Source of the DNA: Desulfovibrio sp.
Lineage (GTDB): Bacteria > Desulfobacterota > Desulfovibrionia > Desulfovibrionales > Desulfovibrionaceae
Direction of reading: 5' to 3'
Length of the DNA: 64,000 nt
NCBI GenBank assembly: GCA_016208105.1
Contig: JACQYS010000022.1
Coordinates: 454,616 to 518,615 of the forward strand
Shown here: piece by piece, positions 54,166-63,922 of the stretch
Layout of the letters: each line of letters opens with the position of its first letter
Numbering within the stretch: the stretch's first letter is position 1
Position numbers and translations under genes: made by a program
Notes under the pieces: model-generated
Databases searched by the model: none
Told to the model about the DNA's origin: nothing
What the model saw: only the letters and a program-made list of their open reading frames with translations

Positions 54166-56316
54166 ATGGCCGCTGCCACCGGAGGCTTTGCCGGGAAGGT
54201 GCTGCGGGTGGATCTTTCCACGGGAAAGATCAGCACCCAGGATACTGTGGAGAAATACGGGGACATGCTCGGCGGCACGGGCATGGGGTACCGGGTGCTC
54301 TGGGACGAGGTCCCGGCCGGAACCGGCCCATTCGACCCGGCCAACAAGCTGGTCTTCGCCACGGGCGTGCTGGCCGGAACGGGCGTGCCCTGCAACGGGC
54401 GAACGGCCGTGACCACCATTTTCCCCACGGTCTGGCCGAAAGCTCTTGTTGGCTCGGGGCACATGGGCGGGCAGTTCGCGGCCAAGCTCAAATACGCGGG
54501 GTATGACGGCATTATAATAGAAGGCCGGGCGGACAGGCCTGTATGGCTTTTCATCCGCAATTCCCGGGTGGAGATCCGCGATGCCTCCCGTCTCTGGGGT
54601 TCGGGCATCCGACGGGCCACCCTGGAGATCAGCCAGGAAATGGGCGCGGACTGCGCGGTGGCGGCCATCGGCCAGGCCGGGGAGAAGCTTGCCCCCATGG
54701 CCATAGTGGCCAATTCCGTGTCGCATTCCGCTGGCGGCGTGGGTGGGGTGATGGGGTCCAAGAATCTGAAGGCCATCGGGGTGCAGGGAAGCGGCGCGGT
54801 GCATATCGCGGGGGACAAATCGGAGTGGGAGAAGCTGGTCAAGTTCCACCTTTCCATTCTCGGCGCCAACAACCAGCACGTGGTGCCGAGCTTTCCCACC
54901 CCCCAATCCGAGTACTACAATCCGGGTTCCCGCTGGGTGGGCGAGCCGGGCAAACGCTGGGGCGCGGCCGAACCGCCCATCGAAATAACCGGCAACATCT
55001 ACGATCTTAACCGCATCGCCTTCCGGACCAACAGCGCGGCCTTCTTTTTAGGCGACAACGCCTGGAAGCACACGGTTCGCGGCAACGGCTGCACGGCCTG
55101 CCCCATCCGCTGCCATACCATCGTCAAGGTGCCCTCGGTGGCCGCCAAGTACGGCATCAAGGAAATGGGGCAGAACACCTGCACCGGCCTTCTGTTCGGG
55201 CGCAGCTTTTTTAAGAAGCTCCCCGGCGGCCTGAAGGGCCAGACCGCCCTGGAAGCCTGCATGGTGGGCATGCACCTGGCTGACGACCTGGGGCTGTGGT
55301 GCAACTACGGCCAGTTGCAGCGCGATCTGATGAAGCTTTATCACGACGGACTTCTCAAAACCAAGATCGGCTCGGACGAATACGCCTCCATCCCCTGGGA
55401 CAAGTATGAGGCCGGCGATCCGGATTTCCTGTTCGACATCATCCCCCGCATCGCGGAGCGAAAGGGGGAGCTGGGCCACGTGCTGAGCCTGGGCACGGGG
55501 GGCATCTTCTCCAAGTGGGGTGTTCCCGAAGAGTCCTGGACCAAGGACCATGCGAGCCTCTACTGGAAGATGGGCCACCCCAAGCACCACGCCAACGAGG
55601 ACGACGGCCAGTGCGGGGTGATCATAAACACCCAGTACAACCGCGACTCCCAGTGCCATTCCCACTGCAACTTCGTGCGAAACGGCCTGCCCCTGGCGGT
55701 GCAGAAGAAACTGGCCGAGGACATCTGGGGGTCTGCCGACGCCGTGGACGCGGCCGGCAACTACACCCCCATGAACGCGGCCAAGGCCAGGCGGGCCAGA
55801 TGGTCCCTGGTGCGCAAGGAACTGCACGACTCGCTTGGTCTGTGCAACTGGATGGGGCCCTGGGTGGCGTCGCCCCTCAAGGAACGGGGCTACTCGGGCG
55901 ACGACAGCCTGGAATCGAAGTTCTATAGCCTGGCCACGGGCAGGAAGACGGACCGGGCTGAGCTCGACCTGATTGGCGAGCGCATCTTCACCCTGCACCG
56001 GGCCCTGACCATAAGGGACATGGGCCGGGCGGACATGCGCGCGGCGCACGACCTGGTGCCTGAATGGGTCTACCACGACAAGGGTGACACGCCCCCCTTC
56101 ACCAAGGGCACCATCCGCATGGAACAGGCCGACATCGCCCGGGCCATGGATTTATTTTACGAGGTCATGGGCTGGGACAAGGCTCTGGGCGCGCCCACCA
56201 TGGAGAGCTACGCCAGGCTTGGGCTTGCCGATGTGGGCAAGGGGCTGCAGGCCGCCAAGCTCACTCCCGGCAGCACTGGGGGCAGCACAGGGGGAACCCC
56301 GGGGAGCAAGGGATGA
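54166..56316 (+). CDS. aldehyde:ferredoxin oxidoreductase family protein (YdhV-like)
   Basis: 716 residues. N-terminal AOR domain (GGFAGKVLRVDLSTGKISTQDTVEKYGDMLGGTGMGYRVLWDE) and pterin-binding region (TGVLAGTGVPCNGRTAVTTIFPTVWPKALVGSGHMGGQFAAKLKYAGYDGIIIEG). The [4Fe-4S] ligands begin at C309-x2-C312-x3-C316, with a later Cys in LGLCNWMGP. Binds a tungsto- or molybdo-bispterin. No signal peptide of its own. The last 17 residues are a low-complexity Gly/Ser/Thr/Pro tail (PGSTGGSTGGTPGSKG) not typical of the family. Substrate unknown. The neighbours are a ferredoxin and a YdhW-like protein. Confidence 0.88.
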   Translation: MAAATGGFAGKVLRVDLSTGKISTQDTVEKYGDMLGGTGMGYRVLWDEVPAGTGPFDPANKLVFATGVLAGTGVPCNGRTAVTTIFPTVWPKALVGSGHMGGQFAAKLKYAGYDGIIIEGRADRPVWLFIRNSRVEIRDASRLWGSGIRRATLEISQEMGADCAVAAIGQAGEKLAPMAIVANSVSHSAGGVGGVMGSKNLKAIGVQGSGAVHIAGDKSEWEKLVKFHLSILGANNQHVVPSFPTPQSEYYNPGSRWVGEPGKRWGAAEPPIEITGNIYDLNRIAFRTNSAAFFLGDNAWKHTVRGNGCTACPIRCHTIVKVPSVAAKYGIKEMGQNTCTGLLFGRSFFKKLPGGLKGQTALEACMVGMHLADDLGLWCNYGQLQRDLMKLYHDGLLKTKIGSDEYASIPWDKYEAGDPDFLFDIIPRIAERKGELGHVLSLGTGGIFSKWGVPEESWTKDHASLYWKMGHPKHHANEDDGQCGVIINTQYNRDSQCHSHCNFVRNGLPLAVQKKLAEDIWGSADAVDAAGNYTPMNAAKARRARWSLVRKELHDSLGLCNWMGPWVASPLKERGYSGDDSLESKFYSLATGRKTDRAELDLIGERIFTLHRALTIRDMGRADMRAAHDLVPEWVYHDKGDTPPFTKGTIRMEQADIARAMDLFYEVMGWDKALGAPTMESYARLGLADVGKGLQAAKLTPGSTGGSTGGTPGSKG

Positions 56317-56915
56317 AGCCCAGGCAAGACGCCACGTTGTCCCAGGGCGTGACGGACTCCGGGTCAGCTCAGGCCGCCCAGGAAGCGGCGTTGGCGCAGG
56401 CCGCGGTTGAGGCGGTTTGCAAGGCCAGCCGGGAAGTGCGGCTGGTGACGCTGGACGAAGTGCTGGCGATGATGGCGGGGGGGGAGGCTGAACGTGCTCC
56501 CGAACTGCCGCAGGAGGTCGCTGCGGCCCTGTCGGCTAATCCCGGAATCGCTTCGTTCACGGGGCTCTCCGGCCAGACCCTCTACCACGCCCCGGACATT
56601 CTCAGCCGCACCTACGCCCTCATCCTGGACCGCAAAGGCTCCCCGATGGCGCTCATGGCCGAAGAGATCAGGGCCAACTGCCGGGACTACCCCCGACCCG
56701 TGCCGGTGGAGCTTTTCGAGGCGCCGCCCTTCGGGCTAACCCCTGAAGAGATAGAGTCGGCCCTGAAAACCATAGCTGTGAGGCCGGAGTGTAAGGATAT
56801 CACCTTCACCACCGCGTCCACGGGAGCGGTGTATCTGTTCTCAACACGTCACATGGACCGGGGGTACGCGACGTTTCTCGCGGAGCGGGCTGAGACTTTG
56901 GTGATGAATCCGTAA
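56313..56915 (+). CDS. YdhW-like accessory protein of the aldehyde oxidoreductase unit
   Basis: 200 residues. Overlaps the oxidoreductase gene by 4 nt. The first 40 residues are Ala/Gln-rich. The conserved part is DILSRTYALILDRKG...EEIRANCRDYPRPVPVELFEAPPFGLTPEEIESALKTI, then FTTASTGAVYLFSTRHMDRGYATFLAE. This resembles what I recall of E. coli YdhW, which also follows ydhV, but the match is from memory and modest. No Cys motif, no membrane segment. It may be a chaperone or third subunit of the enzyme. Confidence 0.65.
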   Translation: MKPRQDATLSQGVTDSGSAQAAQEAALAQAAVEAVCKASREVRLVTLDEVLAMMAGGEAERAPELPQEVAAALSANPGIASFTGLSGQTLYHAPDILSRTYALILDRKGSPMALMAEEIRANCRDYPRPVPVELFEAPPFGLTPEEIESALKTIAVRPECKDITFTTASTGAVYLFSTRHMDRGYATFLAERAETLVMNP

Positions 56916-56954
56916 GTTGTAGGCCTTTCCCGCGGCCGCATATCCCAAAAAGTT

Positions 56955-56986
56955 CAGGGCCTTACGACTTCCGCCGTAAGGCCCTG
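56955..56986 (-). terminator. intrinsic terminator of the tRNA-Ala gene
   Basis: Perfect 12-bp stem CAGGGCCTTACG / CGTAAGGCCCTG, 8-nt loop. On the minus strand it is followed by AACTTTTT. It starts 7 bp past the tRNA 3' end. Confidence 0.8.
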
Positions 56987-56993
56987 TAATCTT

Positions 56994-57069
56994 TGGTGGA
57001 GGCGATGAGGATCGAACTCACGACCTCAGCGTTGCGAACGCTGCGCTCTCCCAGCTGAGCTACGCCCCC
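56994..57069 (-). tRNA. tRNA-Ala (CGC anticodon)
   Basis: 76 nt with encoded CCA. Acceptor GGGGGCG pairs with CGCCTCC and includes the G3:U70 pair that marks alanine tRNAs. The D arm begins GCTCAGCTGGGAGAGC. The anticodon stem is CAGCG/CGCTG with loop TTCGCAA, so anticodon CGC reads GCG. The T arm holds GTTCGATCC. Confidence 0.97.
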
Positions 57070-57107
57070 GTAAGAGACGCGCACATTAGGCACTTAGCCG
57101 CTGGTGG

Positions 57108-58577
57108 TCAAGGGGATATGCGCTCCAGGATGGTGCGTATTCTTTGGGCATAGGTATGCTCCCTGGCGATGAGCTCCCGCCACTGCCCGATGAGCCCGTC
57201 CCGTTCCGGGCCGCAATTCTTGGCCACCACTGCAATATCCGAGGCTCTCTTGAACGTGATCGGCTTGGTCAGCTCCTCGGGGAAAATGCCCAGGCCCGGC
57301 GTGTCGTCGGTGAGAAGGCAGCCCCCAGCGGCCCAGACGTCGAAATGGCGCTGGGTGAGCCCGTGCGGCAGAAGGGGGCTGGTGGCTCCCACAACATACC
57401 TCGCCGATGCGTACATGGAGGCCAGGGGACCGTAGTAGTCCACGGATGGGAGCAGGGTGTACGTGGCGTCCACGTGCTTGCGCCAGTCATCGTCTCCGCA
57501 GACGGCCAGGTTTCCGGCCTTGGAAGCCTCTTGTATCACCATGGACCGCCAAGCCAGGCCGGACTCCTCCGCCGCGAACCCGGCCCTGCGGGCCTGCCTG
57601 CCGGGCCAGAACGAATCGATGCCCAACCGTGCGGCCCACCATCCGAAATCCGGGCGTTCACCGCGTGCGAGCATGGTGTGCGCCTCGGCCCAGGCGTCCT
57701 CCTGCACGGTAAGGCCAGCGAAAAAGTCGCTCTTGCCGGGAAAGGCGCTTCGGCCAACGAAAAGAAGCTTGTCAGCCAGATCCGGCCTGCTTGGGGTGGC
57801 CTTGAAGAACTCCTGGTTGGCAGCCAGGGGCAGGTGGTGGACGTGCCTGGCGCCGTGGCGCTTGAGGGGCTCCACGAACCAGCTGTCCGTGACGAAGATG
57901 TGGACATCCTTCCAGTACCCGCTCTTTACTCCCGAGAGGGAGTGGAAGGGGTTGTCCACGCACCAGACCGCCACGGGCACTTCGGCGCGGGCGAGCAGCG
58001 AATACGCCGCTCCGTAGGAATCGAGGCCCGCGAAGTTGATGGAGAGAAAGATTTCGGGCTGGCTCTGCTCAAGGGTTGGAACCAGGCCGTTTACTGCCAC
58101 AGGCTGGACCAGAAACCCCTCTTCCTGGAGCGCCTGGGCGGCCTCCGAGGCGATAAGGCGTGAGCGCACCAGTGGGATAAGAGCCGTTTTTGCTCCAGAA
58201 CCGTCGCGCTTGGCGGGGGTAGGCAGGGCAAAGGCCGCTCCCACCGGGCCCCAGAATCCGGGAAACAGGTGCATGGCAGCCTGATACATGAGAACGTTCT
58301 GGTCGCTTAGCGGATCAAAGGTATACACCCGTTGCCAGTTGGCCGGTATGTCGGCCTGCCAGTCGGCTCCGGCCTGGTCGAAAAAAGTGGGGCACTCCAG
58401 GTAGCTGACCACGGCGTCCGGCGCCAAGCCCTGGGCCATGGCCTGCGGGTCCGGCCCGAGCCCCAGCACCAGCCAGTTCCGGCTTGATGACGTCCTCACG
58501 GTCTCGTGGCCGCTGGTGAGCGTTTTTGTAACGCCCAGTTCGTCTTTCAGGCGAAGCCGCCTGGGGAGGGCTGGCAT
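57108..58577 (-). CDS. glycosyltransferase, DUF3880 plus group-1 C-terminal domain
   Basis: About 489 residues. The N-terminal half ([71 protein letters not shown]) is DUF3880-like. The C-terminal part is a GT-B domain ([54 protein letters not shown]). Such proteins in Desulfovibrio are often tied to flagellin or surface glycan modification, but nothing here shows the acceptor. ATG 58577 chosen with AAAGG upstream; the frame extends 14 codons further. Divergent from rlmE. Confidence 0.78.
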   Translation of the reverse strand: MPALPRRLRLKDELGVTKTLTSGHETVRTSSSRNWLVLGLGPDPQAMAQGLAPDAVVSYLECPTFFDQAGADWQADIPANWQRVYTFDPLSDQNVLMYQAAMHLFPGFWGPVGAAFALPTPAKRDGSGAKTALIPLVRSRLIASEAAQALQEEGFLVQPVAVNGLVPTLEQSQPEIFLSINFAGLDSYGAAYSLLARAEVPVAVWCVDNPFHSLSGVKSGYWKDVHIFVTDSWFVEPLKRHGARHVHHLPLAANQEFFKATPSRPDLADKLLFVGRSAFPGKSDFFAGLTVQEDAWAEAHTMLARGERPDFGWWAARLGIDSFWPGRQARRAGFAAEESGLAWRSMVIQEASKAGNLAVCGDDDWRKHVDATYTLLPSVDYYGPLASMYASARYVVGATSPLLPHGLTQRHFDVWAAGGCLLTDDTPGLGIFPEELTKPITFKRASDIAVVAKNCGPERDGLIGQWRELIAREHTYAQRIRTILERISP

Positions 58578-58617
58578 GTGCACGCGGCCTTTGCTACAGG
58601 TCCGGGCCGGAGGGGCC

Positions 58618-59208
58618 ATGAAAAAACTGCACGATCATTATTTCAAACGCGCCAAGCAGGAGAACTACCCGGCCCGTTCCGTATACAAGCTTCAGGAGCT
58701 GGACGCGAGCTTCAAGCTTATAAAACCCGGCCAGAAGGTGCTGGACCTTGGCGCCACTCCAGGTTCCTGGACCCTTTATGCGGCCCAGAAGGTCGGCCCC
58801 ACGGGACGGGTGGTGGGTGTGGACAGAAACCCCACGGACACCGCCTTTCCCGAGAACGTCACCTTCCTGGTGTGCGACGCCCTGGAACCCGGGCCGGAGT
58901 TCACGGCGCTTCTTGATTCCATGAAACCCTTTCATCTGGTTATAAGCGACATGGCCCCCAACACCACGGGCAACCGCCTGACCGACCAGGCCCGTTCCCT
59001 GGAGCTTGTCGAGCAGGCCCTTGCCCTGGCCGGGACTTGCCTGATACAGGGCGGCCACTTCATCGCCAAAGTGTTCATGGGCCCGGATGTGAAGCCGTTC
59101 ATGGACTCCATGCGCGGGGCCTTTGAAAAGGTCAAGACCGCTAAACCCAAAAGCTCCCGATCGGAGAGCTTCGAGCTGTTCATCGTAGGCCTCGGTTACC
59201 GGGGCTGA
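58618..59208 (+). CDS. rlmE: 23S rRNA 2'-O-methyltransferase RlmE (FtsJ)
   Basis: 196 residues. SAM motif [20 protein letters not shown]; the opening [22 protein letters not shown] contains the conserved Lys. Catalytic Asp is in [20 protein letters not shown], Lys in [11 protein letters not shown], and Glu in [16 protein letters not shown]. These give the K-D-K-E tetrad. It methylates U2552 of 23S rRNA. GGAGGGG lies just before the ATG. Confidence 0.94.
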   Translation: MKKLHDHYFKRAKQENYPARSVYKLQELDASFKLIKPGQKVLDLGATPGSWTLYAAQKVGPTGRVVGVDRNPTDTAFPENVTFLVCDALEPGPEFTALLDSMKPFHLVISDMAPNTTGNRLTDQARSLELVEQALALAGTCLIQGGHFIAKVFMGPDVKPFMDSMRGAFEKVKTAKPKSSRSESFELFIVGLGYRG

Positions 59209-59228
59209 TAGACATATCCGGAGGAGAG

Positions 59229-59975
59229 ATGGCTGGACATTCGAAATGGAAGAACATCCAGGTGCGCAAGGGCGCCCAGGACGCCAAGAAAGGCAAGGTT
59301 TTCACCAAGGTCACCAAGGAGCTGATGCTCGCGGCCAAGTCCGGCGGAGGCGATCCGGGCATCAACGCCCGCCTGCGCTCGGCCATTGCCGCGGCCAAGG
59401 CCGTGAACCTGCCCAAGGACAAGATCGACACGGCCATCAAGAAGGGCACGGGCGAGCTGGCCGGCGGCAACATCGACGAGATCACCTACGAGGGCTACGG
59501 TCAGGCCGGGGTGGCCATCTTGATCGAGGCGGCCACGGACAACCGCAACCGCACCGTGGCCGACATCCGCTCCATCATGAGCAAGAACGGCGGCCAGCTG
59601 GGCGAGGCCGGGTGCGTGGGCTGGATGTTCGACAAGAAGGGCGTCATCGAGCTCGACAAGGCCAAGTACGCCGAGGACCAGGTGATGGAGGCCGCCCTTG
59701 AGGCCGGAGCCGACGACGTGCTGGGCGAGGGCGACACCTGGGAGATAAACACCGCTCCCGAGGACTTCGACGCCGTGCGCCAGGCCCTGGAGGACGCCGG
59801 AATGGAGCTTCTGTCCGCCGAGATCACCATGGTGCCCAAAAACACCGTGGACGTGGACGTGGAGACCGGCCGCAAGCTTTTAAAGCTCCTGGACGCCCTG
59901 GACGACTACGACGACGTGCAGCGGACCCATTCCAACTTCGAACTGCCCGAGGCCTTGCTGGCTGAGCTGGGCTAG
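59229..59975 (+). CDS. yebC: YebC/PmpR family regulator
   Basis: 248 residues, full length. Family start [43 protein letters not shown], core [70 protein letters not shown], and C-terminal [25 protein letters not shown]. Acts as a DNA-binding regulator or as a translation factor easing ribosome stalls. GGAGGAGAG precedes the ATG. It sits upstream of ruvC, a common arrangement. Confidence 0.96.
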   Translation: MAGHSKWKNIQVRKGAQDAKKGKVFTKVTKELMLAAKSGGGDPGINARLRSAIAAAKAVNLPKDKIDTAIKKGTGELAGGNIDEITYEGYGQAGVAILIEAATDNRNRTVADIRSIMSKNGGQLGEAGCVGWMFDKKGVIELDKAKYAEDQVMEAALEAGADDVLGEGDTWEINTAPEDFDAVRQALEDAGMELLSAEITMVPKNTVDVDVETGRKLLKLLDALDDYDDVQRTHSNFELPEALLAELG

Positions 59976-60015
59976 GGGCCGGATCATGCCGTGCTGCTGC
60001 AGGAATGCCAGGGGG

Positions 60016-60056
60016 GAAGCCTCCGGCGGCCAAAGGGCGGCGCCCTTTGGAATCCC
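60016..60056 (+). repeat. short dispersed intergenic hairpin, copy B
   Basis: GCCTCCGGCGGCCAAAGGG, loop CGGCG, CCCTTTGGAATCCC. It follows the yebC stop by about 40 bp, in the same direction as that gene. Confidence 0.85.
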
Positions 60057-60120
60057 TTCTTGCTTTCGAGCAAGGGCGGCAGGCGCATGGTGATGGTAAT
60101 GAACGGAGTGGAGGCCTGAC

Positions 60121-60621
60121 ATGGCCTCCGTGGTGGTGCTTGGCCTGGACCCCGGCTCGCGCAACACCGGCTGGGGCATCGTCCGCGAACAGTCCGGAGT
60201 GCTGTCCCTGGTTGACGCCGGGGTCATCCGGGTGGAGCGCCTGGGCCACATGGACCTGCGCCTGGGGGCCATATTCGAGGAGCTGGCCAAGCTCCTGGCC
60301 AGCCACAAGCCGGACGAGGCGGCCATGGAGGATGTGTTCGTCTCCAAGAACGTCTCCTCGGCGCTTAAGCTTGGGCAGGCCCGGGGCGCGGCCATGGCAT
60401 GCTGCGCCGTTGCCGGGCTGAGAGTTCATGCCTACGAGCCCACCGTGGTGAAAAAAAGCCTGGTGGGCGTGGGCCGGGCTGAAAAGTCGCAGGTGGCCTT
60501 CATGGTCGCACAGGTGCTCGGATGCCGAAAACCGCTGGCCGCAGACGCTTCGGACGCGCTCGCCGTGGCCGTGTGCCACTTGAACCAGAGGCGCGTGAAG
60601 CGCCTCTCAGGGGAGCCATGA
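60121..60621 (+). CDS. ruvC: Holliday junction resolvase RuvC
   Basis: 166 residues. Acidic residues of the RNase-H-like fold are present: first Asp in VLGLDPGSRNTGWGIV, Glu in KPDEAAMEDVFVSKNVSSALKLGQARG, and the C-terminal pair in AADASDALAVAVCHLN. It cleaves Holliday junctions in complex with RuvAB. GGAGG is upstream of the ATG. The TGA overlaps the ruvA start (ATGA). Confidence 0.96.
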   Translation: MASVVVLGLDPGSRNTGWGIVREQSGVLSLVDAGVIRVERLGHMDLRLGAIFEELAKLLASHKPDEAAMEDVFVSKNVSSALKLGQARGAAMACCAVAGLRVHAYEPTVVKKSLVGVGRAEKSQVAFMVAQVLGCRKPLAADASDALAVAVCHLNQRRVKRLSGEP

Positions 60622-61222
60622 TCGCCTATCTTCGCGGTGAACTCCTGGAGAAATCCGAAAAGAGCTGCCTGGTCCTCACGGCCTCGGGTGTCGGCTATGA
60701 ACTGAGCGTGTCCACGCCCACGGCTGCCAACCTCCCGGGCAAGGGCGAAGAGACCTCCCTGTACGTGCACGCCCAGACCGGCGAAGACGGCACCCGCCTC
60801 TTCGGCTTCGCTTCAGGCGAGGAGCGCCGGGCCTTCCGCTCGCTCATCGAGGTTCCCAAATTAGGCCCCAAGACCGCGCTTTCCATGCTTTCCTGCTACT
60901 CGGTGGCGGACCTGGCCTCCATTGCCGCGCGCGAGGACGTCGCGGCCCTGTCCCAGGTGCCCGGCATTGGCAAGAAGAGCGCCCAGCGCATGATCCTGGA
61001 ACTCAAGTACGCCCTGGCTGACATCTCCGCCTCGCCCCAGGCCGTGTCCGGGCAGACCCCGGCCGGGTCCGTGTTCCGCGACGCCCTGGCGGCCCTGGTC
61101 AACTTGGGCTATACGGATTCCCAGGCCGGTCCCATCCTGCGCGAGGCCCTGGAGGCCGAACCGGACCTGGACGTGGCCCAGGCCATACGCGCCTGCTTGA
61201 AAAAGATCGCGGCCTCCAAAGC

Positions 61223-61226
<4 letters not shown>
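60618..61226 (+). CDS. ruvA: Holliday junction branch-migration protein RuvA
   Basis: 202 residues. Domain [33 protein letters not shown]; domain II with two helix-hairpin-helix motifs ([15 protein letters not shown] and [20 protein letters not shown]); C-terminal UBA-like domain III ([18 protein letters not shown]). Binds the junction as a tetramer. GGGGAG lies 4 nt before the ATG. Overlaps ruvB by 4 nt. Confidence 0.96.
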
Positions 61227-62185
<959 letters not shown>

Positions 62186-62200
62186 AGACGCTTGGAAGAG

Positions 62201-62246
62201 GAAGATGCCTCCGGCGGCCAAAGGGACTTCGTCCCTTTGGAATCCC
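62201..62246 (+). repeat. short dispersed intergenic hairpin, copy C
   Basis: GAAGAT precedes GCCTCCGGCGGCCAAAGGG, loop ACTTCGT, CCCTTTGGAATCCC. It starts 15 bp past the ruvB stop, same direction as ruvB. Flanks are identical to copies A and B; only the loop and adjacent stem differ. Confidence 0.85.
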
Positions 62247-62287
62247 ATATAGCCGAAGCGGCAAATCAGGAGAATCACCCTTAAACC

Positions 62288-62311
62288 CGCCTGTGCGGCG
62301 GGGCACAGGCG
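62288..62311 (+). promoter_or_regulatory. hairpin overlapping the thyX ribosome binding region
   Basis: CGCCTGTG (62288-62295) and CACAGGCG (62304-62311) are perfectly complementary with an 8-nt loop CGGCGGGG. The right arm ends 5 nt before the thyX ATG and includes the only GG-containing stretch that could pair with 16S rRNA, apart from the loop G-run. Confidence 0.5.
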
Positions 62312-62316
62312 AGACA

Positions 62317-63051
62317 ATGCCCGCAAAACACCTCGACGTGGCCCTTCTGGCCTATACCCCGGAACCGCTTTCGCTCATCTACGCCGCCTTCCGCCAGTGC
62401 TACCACGCCGGTTTCGTGGCGGACATGTGGCCCAGGCTACTGGCCGGGGAAATATCGCGCGAAAAGCAGGCCGAGTTCGTGGCCAAGATTCTGGAATCCG
62501 GGCACGTGAGCCCCATCGAGCACGTGAGCTTCACCTTCGCCATCGAGGGCGTGTCCCGGGCGCTCACCCACCAGCTGGTGCGCCACCGCATCGCCAGCTA
62601 CTCGCAGCAGTCCCAGCGCTATGTCGACGCCTCCGCCTTTGATTATATCCTCCCGCCAGCCATCAAGAAGATCCCCGAGGCCAAGGCCCGCTTCGAGGCC
62701 TTCATGGAAGAGGTGGGGGCCACCTACCGGGATCTCAAAGAAATTCTTGAACAACACGGGCGCAAGGACAAGGCCAAGGAGGACGCTCGCTTCGTGCTCC
62801 CCCAGGCCGCCGAGACCCGCATCGTGGCCACCATGAACTGCCGGTCACTCTTTAACTTCTTCGAACACCGCTCCTGCATGCGCGCCCAATGGGAGATACG
62901 CGCCCTGTCTGACAAGATGCTCTCGCTGTGCCGCGCTTCCCTGCCCGAGGTCTTTAACGTTGCCGGGGCCAAGTGCGAACGCCTGGGCTACTGTCCCGAA
63001 GGCGAAAAATTCACCTGCGGCAAATATCCGCTGCCTAACAACCCCTTGTAA
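62317..63051 (+). CDS. thyX: flavin-dependent thymidylate synthase ThyX
   Basis: 244 residues. The ThyX signature RHRIASYSQQSQRY (RHR-x3-S-x4-S-x-R) is complete. Other family parts are SGHVSPIEHVSFTFAIEGVSRALTHQLVRHR upstream and CRSLFNFFEHRSCMRAQWEIR downstream. It makes dTMP using FAD, NADPH and methylene-tetrahydrofolate, replacing ThyA. The C-terminus has three Cys (AKCERLGYCPEGEKFTCGKYPLP), a cluster-like tail seen in some ThyX proteins. A stem-loop covers the region just before the ATG. Confidence 0.95.
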   Translation: MPAKHLDVALLAYTPEPLSLIYAAFRQCYHAGFVADMWPRLLAGEISREKQAEFVAKILESGHVSPIEHVSFTFAIEGVSRALTHQLVRHRIASYSQQSQRYVDASAFDYILPPAIKKIPEAKARFEAFMEEVGATYRDLKEILEQHGRKDKAKEDARFVLPQAAETRIVATMNCRSLFNFFEHRSCMRAQWEIRALSDKMLSLCRASLPEVFNVAGAKCERLGYCPEGEKFTCGKYPLPNNPL

Positions 63052-63060
63052 AAGTCGATT

Positions 63061-63186
63061 TTCTTAAGCCTGTTCAAAAAACCAGCTGGCAAGGCGCTGA
63101 CAAAAGTCAAGGCTGAAGCGTATTTGACATACGCGAAGGTTTGACTTTTGTGCGGCAACGCCGCCAGGGGGAATTTTTCAACAGGC
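63061..63186. repeat. MITE-like palindromic element, copy 2 (short form)
   Basis: About 126 bp, inverted relative to the copy at 29172. It reads TTCTTAAGCCTGTTC at one end and TTTTTCAACAGGC at the other. Nested complementary arms (GCCTGTTC/CAACAGGC, CAAAAGTCAA/TTGACTTTTG, GCGTAT/ATACGC) make one long imperfect hairpin. It follows thyX by 9 bp. No gene inside. Confidence 0.85.
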
Positions 63187-63241
63187 TGCCTGGAGCCTAA
63201 CTGGTCTTGACCTGAAGCTGCCTCTGGTTCACACAGGGTCT

Positions 63242-63922
63242 ATGCGGCCCCATCTTTATTTATTTCTATTTATTCTTATCTGCTTGTCCCCGGTCGGCTG
63301 CCTGGCCGGAGGGGAGGAGTCGGACGATCCGGATGGCGTCCTCGGCGCAGCGCGCAAGCAGAGCGTGGAGCGGGGGCTGCTAGGGCCTGTGGGCTGGGAA
63401 AAGGCCACCATCCAGCAACGCATGGAGGACCTGAAGGTCCCGGCCGTGGCCGTGGCGGTGGTGGACGGCTGCCAGCTTGACTGGGCCGACGGCTTCGGAG
63501 CGGATGTCACGGCCAGAACCCTCTTTCAGGCCGCCTCCATCAGCAAGACGATCACGGCCCTCACGGCACTGCGCATGGCCTCGGACAAAAAGCTCGACCT
63601 GGACGCGCAAGCCGGGGCGCCAGGCGTCACCATGGCCCGGTTGCTGAACCACAGCGCAGGCTTTTCCGTGCCGGGTTTCCCCGGGTATGCCCCGGACGGT
63701 CTGCTTCCCTCCCTGGATCAGGTGCTGTCCGGCCAGTCGCCTTCCGCCACACCCGAGGTGGCAATCGTTGGCGAACCGGGAAAGGGCTTCGCCTACTCCG
63801 GGGGGGGGACCCTGTTGGTCCAAAGAGCCATGGAGCGTGCCGCTGGCAAACCGTTTGCGGAACGTGGCTATTGCCTTCGCTCCGCAATTTCCATACTTTA
63901 TAGAAAGAATCTAGACTGTTGA
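63242..63922 (+). pseudogene. beta-lactamase-family serine hydrolase lipoprotein, 3' part lost to an insertion
   Basis: 226 residues before a stop. A lipoprotein signal (FILICLSPVGC, Cys20) precedes a class-C-like domain: EDLKVPAVAVAVVDGCQL, the SxxK catalytic motif S99-I-S-K102 in LFQAASISKTITALTALRMASDKKLDLD, LLNHSAGFSVPGF, and the Tyr motif FAYSGGGTLLVQRAMERAAGKPFAE. Family members continue for 150-200 more residues after this point. From about residue 207 the sequence (RGYCLRSAISILYRKNLDC) is unrelated and a transposase start follows, so the gene is interrupted. The original role (esterase, peptidase) is unknown. Confidence 0.75.

Noticed and set aside
57108..58619. Extended start of the glycosyltransferase at 58619
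   Set aside because: The extra 14 residues would run into the rlmE start and ribosome binding site and show no family resemblance; ATG 58577 preferred.
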